From: Chloroflexi bacterium HGW-Chloroflexi-1
GTDB taxonomy: Bacteria; Chloroflexota; Anaerolineae; CG2-30-64-16
DNA length: 37,101 nt
Assembly (NCBI GenBank): GCA_002842085.1
Contig: PHCA01000003.1
Coordinates: 1-37,101, forward strand
Direction of reading: 5' to 3'
Below are positions 26,478-34,064 of this stretch, piece by piece; the first letter of the stretch is position 1, and every line of letters begins with the position of its first letter. The notes beneath the pieces were generated by a model, which was not told the DNA's origin, made no database searches, and worked only from the letters and a program-made list of their open reading frames with translations. A program made the translations under genes and the position numbers.

Positions 26478-26994
26478 AGCTCGTGACCGCGCTTGGGCTA
26501 TGCTCCGGAAAGCTGGCATTGTCCTGACAGCCGAAGAACTCGAGCGCCTGGAGGTAGCCGACTTCGGCCTGGAGATGCTAGAAGACATCGGCCTGGAAGT
26601 GTTGACCTACGTCAACACCGACCGTGTCTGCGCCAAGGAAATCATCGGGTTCCCCTGGCAGATTTGCCCCGAGCACATGCATCCGTCCGTCACAGGCCGG
26701 CCGGGTAAGGAGGAGACCTTCCGCTGCCGCTGGGGCGAGGTGCGCCTGTACGTCGATGGGCCGGCGAGCGAAACTTTCCTGGCGCGCCTACCAGCGCAGC
26801 GGGGCGAATACCTGACGGTGCGGCACCAGATCGTACTGCATCCGGGCGAGCAGTATACGCTGATGCCAGAAACCTGGCATTGGTTCCAAGCCGGACCAGC
26901 AGGGGCCATCGTCTCCGAGTTTTCCACCCACAGCACCGACGAGGCTGACATCTTTAGGGACCCGGCCATCGCCCGCATACCCGTCGTTGAGTAG
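26452..26994 (+). CDS. D-lyxose ketol-isomerase family protein
   Basis: The 180-residue cupin-fold protein starts at GTG 26452 with AGGAG 8 nt upstream. The metal site is seen as CPEHMHPSV (two His), GKEETFRC (Glu) and PETWHWFQAG (His), as in D-lyxose isomerases. These interconvert D-lyxose and D-xylulose and often D-mannose and D-fructose. The FRDP tail (DIFRDPAIARIPVVE) also matches. Lying between an aldolase and a PfkB kinase, it probably supplies the ketose for phosphorylation. The true sugar is not determined. Confidence 0.88.
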   Translation: MLTKEQWREARDRAWAMLRKAGIVLTAEELERLEVADFGLEMLEDIGLEVLTYVNTDRVCAKEIIGFPWQICPEHMHPSVTGRPGKEETFRCRWGEVRLYVDGPASETFLARLPAQRGEYLTVRHQIVLHPGEQYTLMPETWHWFQAGPAGAIVSEFSTHSTDEADIFRDPAIARIPVVE

Positions 26995-26998
26995 GGGT

Positions 26999-27134
26999 CG
27001 GGTCTCCCGGCCCGGCAGCGGGGTGCAACGCACTTCCGGCAGGTCCTCCGGCGAATACTCAGATCGGTTCGAGGGCGCGCCGGGGCGTCGCCAGAGGCCA
27101 GTAAAGTGCGTTGCACCTGGAGGACGGAGACCCG
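26999..27134. repeat. Inverted-repeat element between isomerase and kinase genes
   Basis: Outer CGGGTCTCC (26999-27007) pairs with GGAGACCCG (27126-27134); inner GGTGCAACGCACTT (27022-27035) pairs with AAGTGCGTTGCACC (27104-27117). It has no coding capacity. It lengthens the gap inside an otherwise tight operon, so it looks inserted. Confidence 0.65.
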
Positions 27135-27165
27135 CGCTCCACATGCATCCCCTGGGAGGTCTCGC

Positions 27166-28131
27166 ATGCCTGGCTCCATTTATGACGCGCTGTGTGTCGG
27201 CATCCTGGTTGCGGATATGTTTGCGCCGCCGCTGCCCCGGCTCCCGTACGCCGGCGAATTGTTGCGGGTTGACGACATGCTGCTCAGCACTGGAGGCTGC
27301 GCAGCCAACACCGGCGCCGACCTGGTCAGGTTGGGGGCCCGGGTAGCCGTCGTCGGCAAAGTGGGTAACGACATCTTCGCCGACTTTGTCTCCCGCGATC
27401 TGCGCGCTAAGGGCCTGGACATCTCCGGTCTGTGCATCTCTCCCACCACGCCCACTTCGCGCACTATCATACTCCCCGTCGTCGGCGAGGACCGCCGCTA
27501 CATCCACATGATAGGCGCCAACGCCGAGCTGACACCCGCCGATGTGGACCTCGACCTGGTGGCCCGCTCGAATATCCTCTATGTGGGTGGCTATCAGCTC
27601 TTTCCCGGCTTCGACCAGGCCTCGCTGACCCGGCTCTTCCAGTTTGCTCGCCAGCGGGACATCAAGACGGTCCTGGACGTAGCAGGGGTGCACCCCAACG
27701 AAGGCATGAAGCCGTTTGAGCAGGTTTTGCCCCTCACCGACGTCTTCCTGCCCAACGACGACGAGGCTGCGCTCATCACCGGCGAGAGTGACCCTTTCTA
27801 TCAGGCGGCGCGCTTCATCGAGTGCGGCGCCGGCACGGTCGTCATCACCCTGGGCGCCGAGGGCGCCGTGGCTTGCACACGCGAGCGTGCGCTGCGCGCC
27901 GGCGCCTTCAAGGTCAACGTGGTCGATCCCTCGGGGGCAGGAGATGCCTTCGACGCCGGCTGCATCATCGGCCTGCTCGAGGGCTGGGACCTGGAGCGCA
28001 CCGTCGAGTTCGCCTCGGCTATCGGCGCCTCGGCTTGTACCAGGCTGGGCACTACGGCGGGGGTCTTCACCAGGCCGGAAGCGCTGGATTTCCTGGCCCA
28101 TAACCGGCTCCCGATCGAGAGGATGACTTGA
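27166..28131 (+). CDS. PfkB-family carbohydrate kinase
   Basis: The start at 27166 (MPGSIYDALCVGILVADMFA) has GGGAGG 7 nt upstream. The 321-residue ribokinase-fold protein has TGGCAANTGADLVRLGA (first PfkB signature region), LPNDDEAALITGE and VVDPSGAGDAFDAGCI (second signature with the catalytic Asp in GAGD). It phosphorylates a sugar with ATP. By context the product is a ketose phosphate for the aldolase at 25536 (inference). There is no transporter in the operon. Confidence 0.9.
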   Translation: MPGSIYDALCVGILVADMFAPPLPRLPYAGELLRVDDMLLSTGGCAANTGADLVRLGARVAVVGKVGNDIFADFVSRDLRAKGLDISGLCISPTTPTSRTIILPVVGEDRRYIHMIGANAELTPADVDLDLVARSNILYVGGYQLFPGFDQASLTRLFQFARQRDIKTVLDVAGVHPNEGMKPFEQVLPLTDVFLPNDDEAALITGESDPFYQAARFIECGAGTVVITLGAEGAVACTRERALRAGAFKVNVVDPSGAGDAFDAGCIIGLLEGWDLERTVEFASAIGASACTRLGTTAGVFTRPEALDFLAHNRLPIERMT

Positions 28132-28132
28132 C

Positions 28133-28390
28133 ATGGTCAACGTCGTCAACATCCGCATCACCAGCGACGAATTGCAGGAGCGCGGCGAGTATTTTCACCC
28201 ACGATACCGGCAACAACAAAGTAGATCCTTGGCCTGTTCATGCGATTCCTCCTCCAGACCTGCAACTTGCCACCGTCGGTGGAAACCTGGGAGTGCAATG
28301 GCAGTGCTTTGGCTTGAGCGCACATCATCCAGCCGAGGTAAAGCCGGACGATCGAGACCTATTGGATCAGCCCGAACTCACGGCGGGTGA
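28133..28390 (+). other. Possible truncated gene start after the kinase
   Basis: An ATG 2 nt after the kinase stop begins MVNVVNIRITSDELQERGEY and keeps open for 85 codons, but after about residue 30 the composition turns Ser/Arg/Cys-rich, as in a non-coding frame. It may be the 5' stub of a fourth operon gene cut by rearrangement. It faces the hicA remnant end to end. I do not recognise it. Confidence 0.3.
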
Positions 28391-28571
28391 TGCCCAGTTC
28401 TCAGATGACCGCCCGTACGGTGCCCAGGGTCAGGTCTCTGGCGCTCCAATCGGGAATGCTGGTCACCTTTTCGGTGAGTGGGTTGTACCAGATGCGATGG
28501 CTGCCCTTTCCGGCGTGCATCTCGTCACAGCCGAGGTCGCGTAATCGCCGCGCAAGATGTTGGTAGCGCAT
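28359..28571 (-). pseudogene. hicA: HicA toxin gene with premature stop
   Basis: The ATG at 28571 overlaps the hicB stop (TGATG). The frame reads MRYQHLARRLRDLGCDEMHA, then GKGSHRIWYN with the catalytic His, and ends TVRAVI at a TGA (28401-28403) after 56 residues. The same frame continues ELGITRREFGLIQ to a TAG (28359-28361), which is the normal HicA ending, so a CGA-to-TGA change fits. The catalytic core is intact but the last helix would be lost; activity is uncertain. Confidence 0.75.
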
Positions 28572-28816
28572 CAGGCAGCTACCAACATCTCGACGGTCTG
28601 GGGACGATCAGCCAGAGCGGGACGCAGCGCAGGCGGGAACTCCTGGCCCAACTCGTGCCACGCCTCCACCAGACCAGCCAGAGCCTCTTGGACGTTACTC
28701 ACGATCTCGGTGGGTGTACGGCCCTCGGTGACAAGGCCGGGCACATCGGGGCTGGTCACAGTGTAGATACCAGTCGTATCGGGTTCGAGATAGAGACGGA
28801 TCGAATAGAGATTCAT
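28571..28816 (-). CDS. hicB: HicB antitoxin
   Basis: The start at 28816 (MNLYSIRLYLEPDTTGIYTV) has GGAG 6 nt upstream. The 81-residue protein has the HicB partial RNase H fold: YTVTSPDVPGLVTEGRTPTE followed by an amphipathic helix (EIVSNVQEALAGLVEAW). It neutralises HicA. The frame is open farther upstream to 29020 but without a good start; I see no gene in 28817-29044, although the peptide there (DYGEWHQERQETL) is not random-looking. Confidence 0.85.
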   Translation of the reverse strand: MNLYSIRLYLEPDTTGIYTVTSPDVPGLVTEGRTPTEIVSNVQEALAGLVEAWHELGQEFPPALRPALADRPQTVEMLVAA

Positions 28817-29044
28817 GGCTGCTCCGATGGAGTGCGGTAAGATTTCCTCAAGCGCTACACCAAAAACCTGGTCGAAGAACTGCTGGGGAACAAGGGTCTC
28901 CTGCCGCTCTTGATGCCACTCGCCATAGTCACGCTCCCCAGGCTGTTGAACTCTCGGGCTGGCGTCAGGGGTCATGTCGTTGTCTCCGTAGCCCTCATTG
29001 TACCGCCGAAAACTCAGCATGGTAAACGATTGCGGCGCATGGTT

Positions 29045-30496
29045 TCACCTGGATTGTCCCCGATCATCCAGGATTCGCTCGACAGCCAGGCGAGCGGAAA
29101 TCAAAGCCGTCGGCGCGCCTGTGCCGGGATGGGTGCTGGCACCCACGAAGTACAAGTTGCGGTAGTAGGCGTGCCGGTTGTGGGGGCGGAAGTAACCCAA
29201 CTGGGTCAACGTATGGCAAAGCCCATGGGTGGAGCCCTTCATCAGGTTATAGCGCTTCTGCCAGGAGAGCGGGAGGTAGCAAACCTCGAACTTCAGGTGC
29301 GCTTCCAAGTCTGTAATCCCCAGCCGAATTTCGCTCCAATCCTGTTCGCCGGTCTCGTCCAGGTGCCCAACGGGGACGATGGCGGTCAGGGTGTCCTCAC
29401 CCGGCGGGGCCATCGAGGCGTCGAGTCGCGCCGGGACATGCACGTACAGGCTGGGGTTATCCGGCAAAGCCAGGTCACGGATGATACTCGTGAAGTTCTC
29501 TCGATAATCGTCTGCCAGGAAGAGCGTGTGAGGGCCCAATTCCTGATAGGGTCTGTCAACGCCCCAGAAAAAGCTGATCGTCGAGCAGGAGTAGCGTTTG
29601 CGGGCCAGCCGCTCAGCCGCGCCATCCGCCGGCAGCAGATGCCGGTACACGTAAGGCAGGTCGGCGTTCGCCACGATCGTGTCCGCTTCCAGCCGGCGAC
29701 CGTCCGCCAGAGTCACCCCGCGGGCGCAGGTCCCATGCACCTCGATCCGCGCCACCTCGGCATCGAAAACGAATTCCACCCCAGCCCGGTAAGCGAGTTC
29801 CACAAGCGCCTCCACGATCTGGTACATGCCCCCCCTGGGATACCAGACCCCGTGGGCCAGCTCGGTGTAGGGCATCATGGAAAAGGTCGCCGGAGCCTCG
29901 AAGGGACTCAGCCCCATGTAGACGTCCTGGAAGGTGAAAGCCGCCTTCAGACGAGGTTCAGTGAAGTAGGCCGCCATATTGCGGTAGTGTCCGACGAGCG
30001 GCTTCAACCTGAATAGCAGGGGCACGTTGCTCAAGTTGAAGAACTCGGGGGCGGTGCGGAAGTCCTTGTTGACCAGCCGTGCCATGGCCAGGTGGTAGTG
30101 GCGGTGGCCCTCCTCCATGTAGCGCAGATATCCCTGAAAACTGCCCGGCTCGATGGATTCCAACTGCTCGCACGTGGATGTCATGTCGGAAGTGAGGACC
30201 AGTTGGCTGCCATCATCGAAGACCAGGCGGTAGCTCGGATCAACCCGCTGCAAGGCCAGCATCTCACGCAGCGGCGTGCCCAGCGCGGCGAATTCCGCCT
30301 CGAACACATGCGGCATGATGAACAGTGTCGGGCCGGTATCGAACCGGTGGCCGTCGCGGGCGAAATAATCGCAGCGACCGCCCGGCCGGAAGTTCTTTTC
30401 GACCACCGTCACCTGCCACCCACGCCTGGCCAGGTGCGTCGCGGCGGCGATGCCGCCGATCCCGGCGCCGATGACGATCGCGGAGAGAGGTGTCAT
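29045..30496 (-). CDS. crtI: CrtI-type carotenoid desaturase (FAD)
   Basis: The 483-residue protein opens with the FAD dinucleotide fold IVIGAGIGGIAAATHLARRG, followed by VVEKNFRPGGRCDYF and DTGPTLF. The CrtI C-terminal signature is present as NLYFVGASTHPGTGAP. It inserts double bonds into phytoene or a related C30/C40 product; which product cannot be told. It lies 19 nt after crtB in the same operon. The usual length is about 490-500, so it is complete. Confidence 0.92.
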   Translation of the reverse strand: MTPLSAIVIGAGIGGIAAATHLARRGWQVTVVEKNFRPGGRCDYFARDGHRFDTGPTLFIMPHVFEAEFAALGTPLREMLALQRVDPSYRLVFDDGSQLVLTSDMTSTCEQLESIEPGSFQGYLRYMEEGHRHYHLAMARLVNKDFRTAPEFFNLSNVPLLFRLKPLVGHYRNMAAYFTEPRLKAAFTFQDVYMGLSPFEAPATFSMMPYTELAHGVWYPRGGMYQIVEALVELAYRAGVEFVFDAEVARIEVHGTCARGVTLADGRRLEADTIVANADLPYVYRHLLPADGAAERLARKRYSCSTISFFWGVDRPYQELGPHTLFLADDYRENFTSIIRDLALPDNPSLYVHVPARLDASMAPPGEDTLTAIVPVGHLDETGEQDWSEIRLGITDLEAHLKFEVCYLPLSWQKRYNLMKGSTHGLCHTLTQLGYFRPHNRHAYYRNLYFVGASTHPGTGAPTALISARLAVERILDDRGQSR

Positions 30497-30515
30497 AGTT
30501 TTCCTTCTGAAGTCT

Positions 30516-31445
30516 TCAATATGGAAAGCGATGCGCGGGGCGCCGCCTCACCCTGCGAGGGTTGAGCGCCAACGCGAGCACCGACCAACCCGACGCGATC
30601 CCGCTTCTCAGACTCTTGCACTCAGGGTATGCGCTCCGCAGCCGGTAGCCATCCCGCTCGATGGCGTCCAGCACCCCGACGAACCGCGCGATGTAGGCGT
30701 AACCGGCGATGCGGCAGCGTAGATTCTCGACCTGAGAGAGGTAAACCTTGCCGGCCTCGAAGCAGGCGCGCGCCATCCGGACCCTGCTCTTGACCCACGC
30801 CCGGTAGGCATCGCTGCCCACATCCTGCGGCGTGATCGCCGCTTCCAGGATCTCGCGGGGGACGTTGAAGTAGCCTGCGGCGGCATCGTCCAGGGTGTCC
30901 CGCAGCATGTGGGCGATGTGCGCGCCAGTGGCAGCGAGATAGCGCGCTTCGCTGTGCGGCGCGGCGCAGCCATGGCCGACGAAATAGTGCAAGGCCTCCG
31001 TCACCGCGGTAGCCAGGGCGCGCGAGTACTCAGCCAGCTCCTCCTGGCCGATCAGCCGGCCTCTGCGGTGCGCGTCGAAAGCCATCACAGCCATCATCTC
31101 GCGGATATAGACCCGCAGCCCGCTGTTCTGCCTGGGGTCGCCGCGGATCAGGTCCACCAGCATACGCTCTTCGACGCTCGCTCGGCGCGGCCACTCGCCC
31201 CGGAAACAGCTTTCCATGAGCGCCCTTTGGCGCTCCACGAACGCAATCCTTTCCAGCCCACTCATCAATTCCCCGTCCAGTTGATCATCCAACCAGCGGA
31301 AATAACCATAGGCCCGGTAGGCGTCAGCGATGAGATCGCGGTCTACAAGGAAGCGGACCGTAAAGTAGGTCTGCTTGCTGGCCGCCCAGGTGATCGCGGC
31401 GGCCGGGGTATGAACAGGTTCGGATTGATGTGATATCAGTTTCAT
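30516..31445 (-). CDS. crtB: Phytoene/squalene synthase family protein
   Basis: I use the ATG at 31445 (MKLISHQSEP), which has GGGAG 9 nt upstream, rather than 31487. The 309-residue protein has both Asp-rich motifs: YFRWLDDQLDG (first) and LRDTLDDAAAGYFNVP (second), with the RD..DD..GY..vP pattern of prenyl head-to-head synthases. It joins two geranylgeranyl (or farnesyl) diphosphates to make the carotenoid backbone for CrtI. The operon is crtB-crtI. The promoter is not convincing (TATAAC at about 31470 without a good -35). Confidence 0.9.
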   Translation of the reverse strand: MKLISHQSEPVHTPAAAITWAASKQTYFTVRFLVDRDLIADAYRAYGYFRWLDDQLDGELMSGLERIAFVERQRALMESCFRGEWPRRASVEERMLVDLIRGDPRQNSGLRVYIREMMAVMAFDAHRRGRLIGQEELAEYSRALATAVTEALHYFVGHGCAAPHSEARYLAATGAHIAHMLRDTLDDAAAGYFNVPREILEAAITPQDVGSDAYRAWVKSRVRMARACFEAGKVYLSQVENLRCRIAGYAYIARFVGVLDAIERDGYRLRSAYPECKSLRSGIASGWSVLALALNPRRVRRRPAHRFPY

Positions 31446-31517
31446 CTCGTTGAGCTCCCAATGTTTGTTATACTGGTCGGAAATCAAACGAGTGCATTAG
31501 AAGCCAGAACCGCAAGC

Positions 31518-31619
31518 GGTCATTGCGAGCGTTTTTTGCGAAGCAATCTCGATTGCCGCAATCGGGATTGCCGCAATCCCCCTATCGCAACGAGGAGATT
31601 GCTTTGCTTCGTGCCTCGT
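31518..31619. repeat. TTGCGAGCG repeat, family 5, copy 1
   Basis: GTCATTGCGAGCGTTTTTTGC begins at about 31519 and GAAGCAATCTC (31540-31550) is partly repeated in inverse as GAGATTGCTTTGCTTC. ATTGCCGCAAT occurs twice in tandem (from 31552 and 31566). It shares its left part with the element at 33107. It fills the gap between crtB and ATPase 3. Confidence 0.6.
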
Positions 31620-31704
31620 ATATCAGGATGTCCACCTTGATGAAGGTCCCGCATCGTGCTCGTCGTCCGCTGCTGGTCGCCCTCGTCGTTCTCCCGCGCT
31701 AGAT

Positions 31705-31743
31705 TCGACAATAATACGAATCGTGATTATAATAATCGTGATT
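31705..31743 (+). promoter_or_regulatory. Promoter of ATPase 3 with a direct-repeat operator candidate
   Basis: TCGACA (31705-31710), 17-bp spacer, TATAAT (31728-31733). AATCGTGATT occurs twice (31719-31728 and 31734-31743), 15 bp apart, straddling the -10 box. That arrangement suggests a regulator binding two half sites, perhaps the product itself (inference). Confidence 0.6.
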
Positions 31744-31779
31744 TGTAAACTACCGGACACAACCTGACAGGAGGGTCTC

Positions 31780-33084
31780 ATGTTCATCAACCGCAAGGTG
31801 GAGCTGGCTAATCTCGAAATGCTCTATCGTTCCGACCGTGCGGAGCTTTTCGTGCTCTACGGCCGGCGGCGGGTGGGCAAGACCGAGCTCTTGCGCCATT
31901 TCTGCGCGGATAAGCCGCACGTCTTCTTCATCGCCACCCTCAGTTCCGACCTCGACCAACTCGCCTCCTTCTCTCAGGATATCTGGCGCTTTACGCACGC
32001 CGAGACGCCTGATGGTTTCACCTTCCCTACCTGGGAAGCCGCCTTCCGCGCCCTGGCCGAGCTGCCGGGCCGGCCGGTGGTCGTGCTGGACGAGTTTACC
32101 TACCTGTTCAGCGGCAACAAGGCCATCCCCTCCCTGCTGCAGAAGACCTGGGATGAGACTTTGCGTAACACCCGGGTCTTCCTGATCTTGTGCGGGTCCT
32201 ACGTGGGGATGATGGAGCGGGAGATCCTGGGTTACCAGGCGCCGCTCTACGGCCGCCGGACAGGCAGTTACCTGCTGCCAGCGCTGGAATTGCCCGCTGC
32301 GGCCGCCTTCTTCCAGGGTCCAGCAGAACCGGCTTACACCCCGATCCAGCAGATCGAGGCCTGGGCAGTGCTGGGCGGCATGCCCTATTACTTGGCGGCG
32401 TTCTCGTCTGAGGCCGACATCTTCGCCAACATCCGCGCCCACATCCTGGACAGCCAGGGCCTGCTGCGCCGCGAGCCCCAACTGCTACTCATGGAAGAGT
32501 TGCGGGAACCGCGCAACTACTTCTCGATCCTGCGCGCCATTGCCCAGGGGGCCGAGAGCCGCCCGGAAAAGAGCAAGCGCGGCCTCTATCACATCGGCGA
32601 CGCCTTCCTACGCTTTTGGTTCCGCTACGTGCATCCGCACCACAGCGCGCTTGACCTGGGCCTGGCTGACGCGGTGTTGGTGCAGCGCATCCGGCCGACC
32701 TTCGACCAGTTTGTCGGCTACGCGTTTGAGGAGGCGGCCCGCGCGCATGTCGCGCGGCTGGCCCGCGCTGGCGAGATCGACTTTCTGCCGGAGCGCATCG
32801 GCAGTTGGTGGGGCCGAGAGGGGGAAGTGGACGTGGTTGCGGTGAGCGACGCGGACGGCGCCCTGCTGCTGGGCGAGTGTAAGTGGTCGGCCAAACCAGT
32901 GGGTGTCGATGTGTTGGACGACCTGCAACGCAAGGCCCACCTGATTGATCCCAAAGGCCGCTGGCCGGCCGTCTCCTACGCGTTGTTTGCCAAAGCCGGT
33001 TTCACGCCAGCCGTGGTCACTCGCGCCGCGGTCGAGGGGGTACGCCTGGTGGGACCGGATGCGCTTGTGGCGGGTGACTTCTGA
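31780..33084 (+). CDS. ATPase_2/DUF234-type ATPase (ATPase 3) lacking its winged helix
   Basis: The 434-residue protein has Walker A GRRRVGKTELL (28-38, Lys34), Walker B VVVLDEFTYL and the CGSYVGMM sensor. Its DUF234 end is RGLYHIGDAFLRFWFRYV...GEVDVVAV...LLGECKWS, with E-x-D...E-x-K in nuclease-like spacing. Relatives carry a winged helix of about 35-40 residues between ILRAIAQG and the ESRPEKSKRGLY segment; here the two are fused directly, as by an in-frame deletion. AGGAGGG lies 5 nt before the ATG. DNA binding may be lost although the ATPase and C-terminal domains remain. Confidence 0.87.
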   Translation: MFINRKVELANLEMLYRSDRAELFVLYGRRRVGKTELLRHFCADKPHVFFIATLSSDLDQLASFSQDIWRFTHAETPDGFTFPTWEAAFRALAELPGRPVVVLDEFTYLFSGNKAIPSLLQKTWDETLRNTRVFLILCGSYVGMMEREILGYQAPLYGRRTGSYLLPALELPAAAAFFQGPAEPAYTPIQQIEAWAVLGGMPYYLAAFSSEADIFANIRAHILDSQGLLRREPQLLLMEELREPRNYFSILRAIAQGAESRPEKSKRGLYHIGDAFLRFWFRYVHPHHSALDLGLADAVLVQRIRPTFDQFVGYAFEEAARAHVARLARAGEIDFLPERIGSWWGREGEVDVVAVSDADGALLLGECKWSAKPVGVDVLDDLQRKAHLIDPKGRWPAVSYALFAKAGFTPAVVTRAAVEGVRLVGPDALVAGDF

Positions 33085-33106
33085 TCTGCTCACAAATGAG
33101 TTTTTC

Positions 33107-33210
33107 CGTAACTACTCAGCCACCGTGTCATTGCGAGCGTTTTTTGCGGTTGCTTCGTGCCTCGCAACCGCAAAAAACGCCTCCTCGCAATGACAAGCTG
33201 AGTAGTTACG
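33107..33210. mobile_element. MITE-like element, family 5, copy 2
   Basis: Terminal 14-bp inverted repeats CGTAACTACTCAGC (33107-33120) and GCTGAGTAGTTACG (33197-33210) enclose a hairpin of TCATTGCGAGCGTTTTTTGC and its near complement GCAAAAAACGCCTCCTCGCAATGA. It sits between the convergent ATPase 3 and ABC permease genes. Confidence 0.75.
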
Positions 33211-33223
33211 TTTTTCCCTACTC

Positions 33224-33967
33224 TTACTCCCAACGGAATGTCTTGATCGAGACCAGTACTCCCACTACCAGCAGCGCCAGCAGGACGATCACCTCAGTGG
33301 TGTGCTGGCTCCAGGCCTCGCCGATCCACAGGCCGCGCAGCAGGGTGACCACGTGCGTCAGCGGCAGGAAGCGGGCAAATGAGCGTACCCCCTCGGGCAT
33401 GACTTCGAGCGGGATGGCGGACCCGGAGAGGAAGATCATCGGGTAGAAGATGACCATGCCTACCACCTGGGCGGTGCGGGCGGTCGGCATCAGGCCGGCC
33501 AGCACGAATCCGAGGGCGAAGAAGGACAGGCTGCCGAGCACGAAGGCGGCCGCCACGCTGAGCGGGTTCCCGTCAAAGCGCAGGTGATAGACCAGTTTCC
33601 CGGCCAGGACCAGCAGGGCCATGCCGAGGAGCGTCATCAGGAAGATGACCACCACCTGGGCCGACAGGATGGTCTGCGGCCGCAGGGGGGTGGCGCGCAG
33701 GCGGCGCAGGATGCCGAACTCGCGGTAGACCGCCATGGTGATTGTCAGGGTCAGGAGGCCGCTGGTGCCGATGATCATGGCGGTATAGGCTGGCACCGAG
33801 ACGTCCACCGTGCCGTAGCCGCCGAAGTAGGGCGAGGGCTCGTTACCGTAGATGGCCCCGAACAGGAAGAGCAGCATCAGCGGGAAGGCCAGGGTGAAGA
33901 AGGCCCCATACGGCTCGCGGAAGAAGAGCTTGATCTCGACCCGGGTCAGTTTCAAGAAAGCACGCAT
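33224..33967 (-). CDS. ABC-2 type exporter permease
   Basis: The protein (about 247 residues from the second ATG at 33967, which has AGGAG 8 nt upstream) has six hydrophobic segments and the ABC-2 layout: FFREPYGAFFTLAFPLMLLF, REFGILRRLRATPL after helix 2, and the late PMIFLSGSAIPLEVMPEGVR...LPLTHVV loop. It forms the membrane channel for the ATPase encoded 98 bp upstream. The substrate is unknown; drug or lipid export is common for the type. The gene end faces ATPase 3 across a MITE. Confidence 0.9.
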   Translation of the reverse strand: MRAFLKLTRVEIKLFFREPYGAFFTLAFPLMLLFLFGAIYGNEPSPYFGGYGTVDVSVPAYTAMIIGTSGLLTLTITMAVYREFGILRRLRATPLRPQTILSAQVVVIFLMTLLGMALLVLAGKLVYHLRFDGNPLSVAAAFVLGSLSFFALGFVLAGLMPTARTAQVVGMVIFYPMIFLSGSAIPLEVMPEGVRSFARFLPLTHVVTLLRGLWIGEAWSQHTTEVIVLLALLVVGVLVSIKTFRWE

Positions 33968-33982
33968 ATTCATTTCTCCTTG

Positions 33983-34062
33983 CTAAGGACTGAGGATTGA
34001 ATAACTTGGACGAATCATCCCTTCATTTGCCGGAGCAAGTGGGGAAGTTATTAAGTCCTTAG
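33983..34062. mobile_element. MITE-like element, family 2 (CTAAGGAC ends), copy 2
   Basis: An 80-bp element with CTAAGGACTGAGGATTGAAT (33983-) and AAGTTATTAAGTCCTTAG (to 34062), sharing TTTGCCGGAGCAA with copy 1 but lacking the nested hairpin. It lies inside the ABC operon between the ATPase stop (34065) and the permease start. Confidence 0.75.
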
Positions 34063-34064
34063 CC

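Noticed and set aside
28910-30016. 368-codon plus-strand open frame opposite crtI
   Set aside because: Antisense shadow of the conserved desaturase with no recognisable motif.
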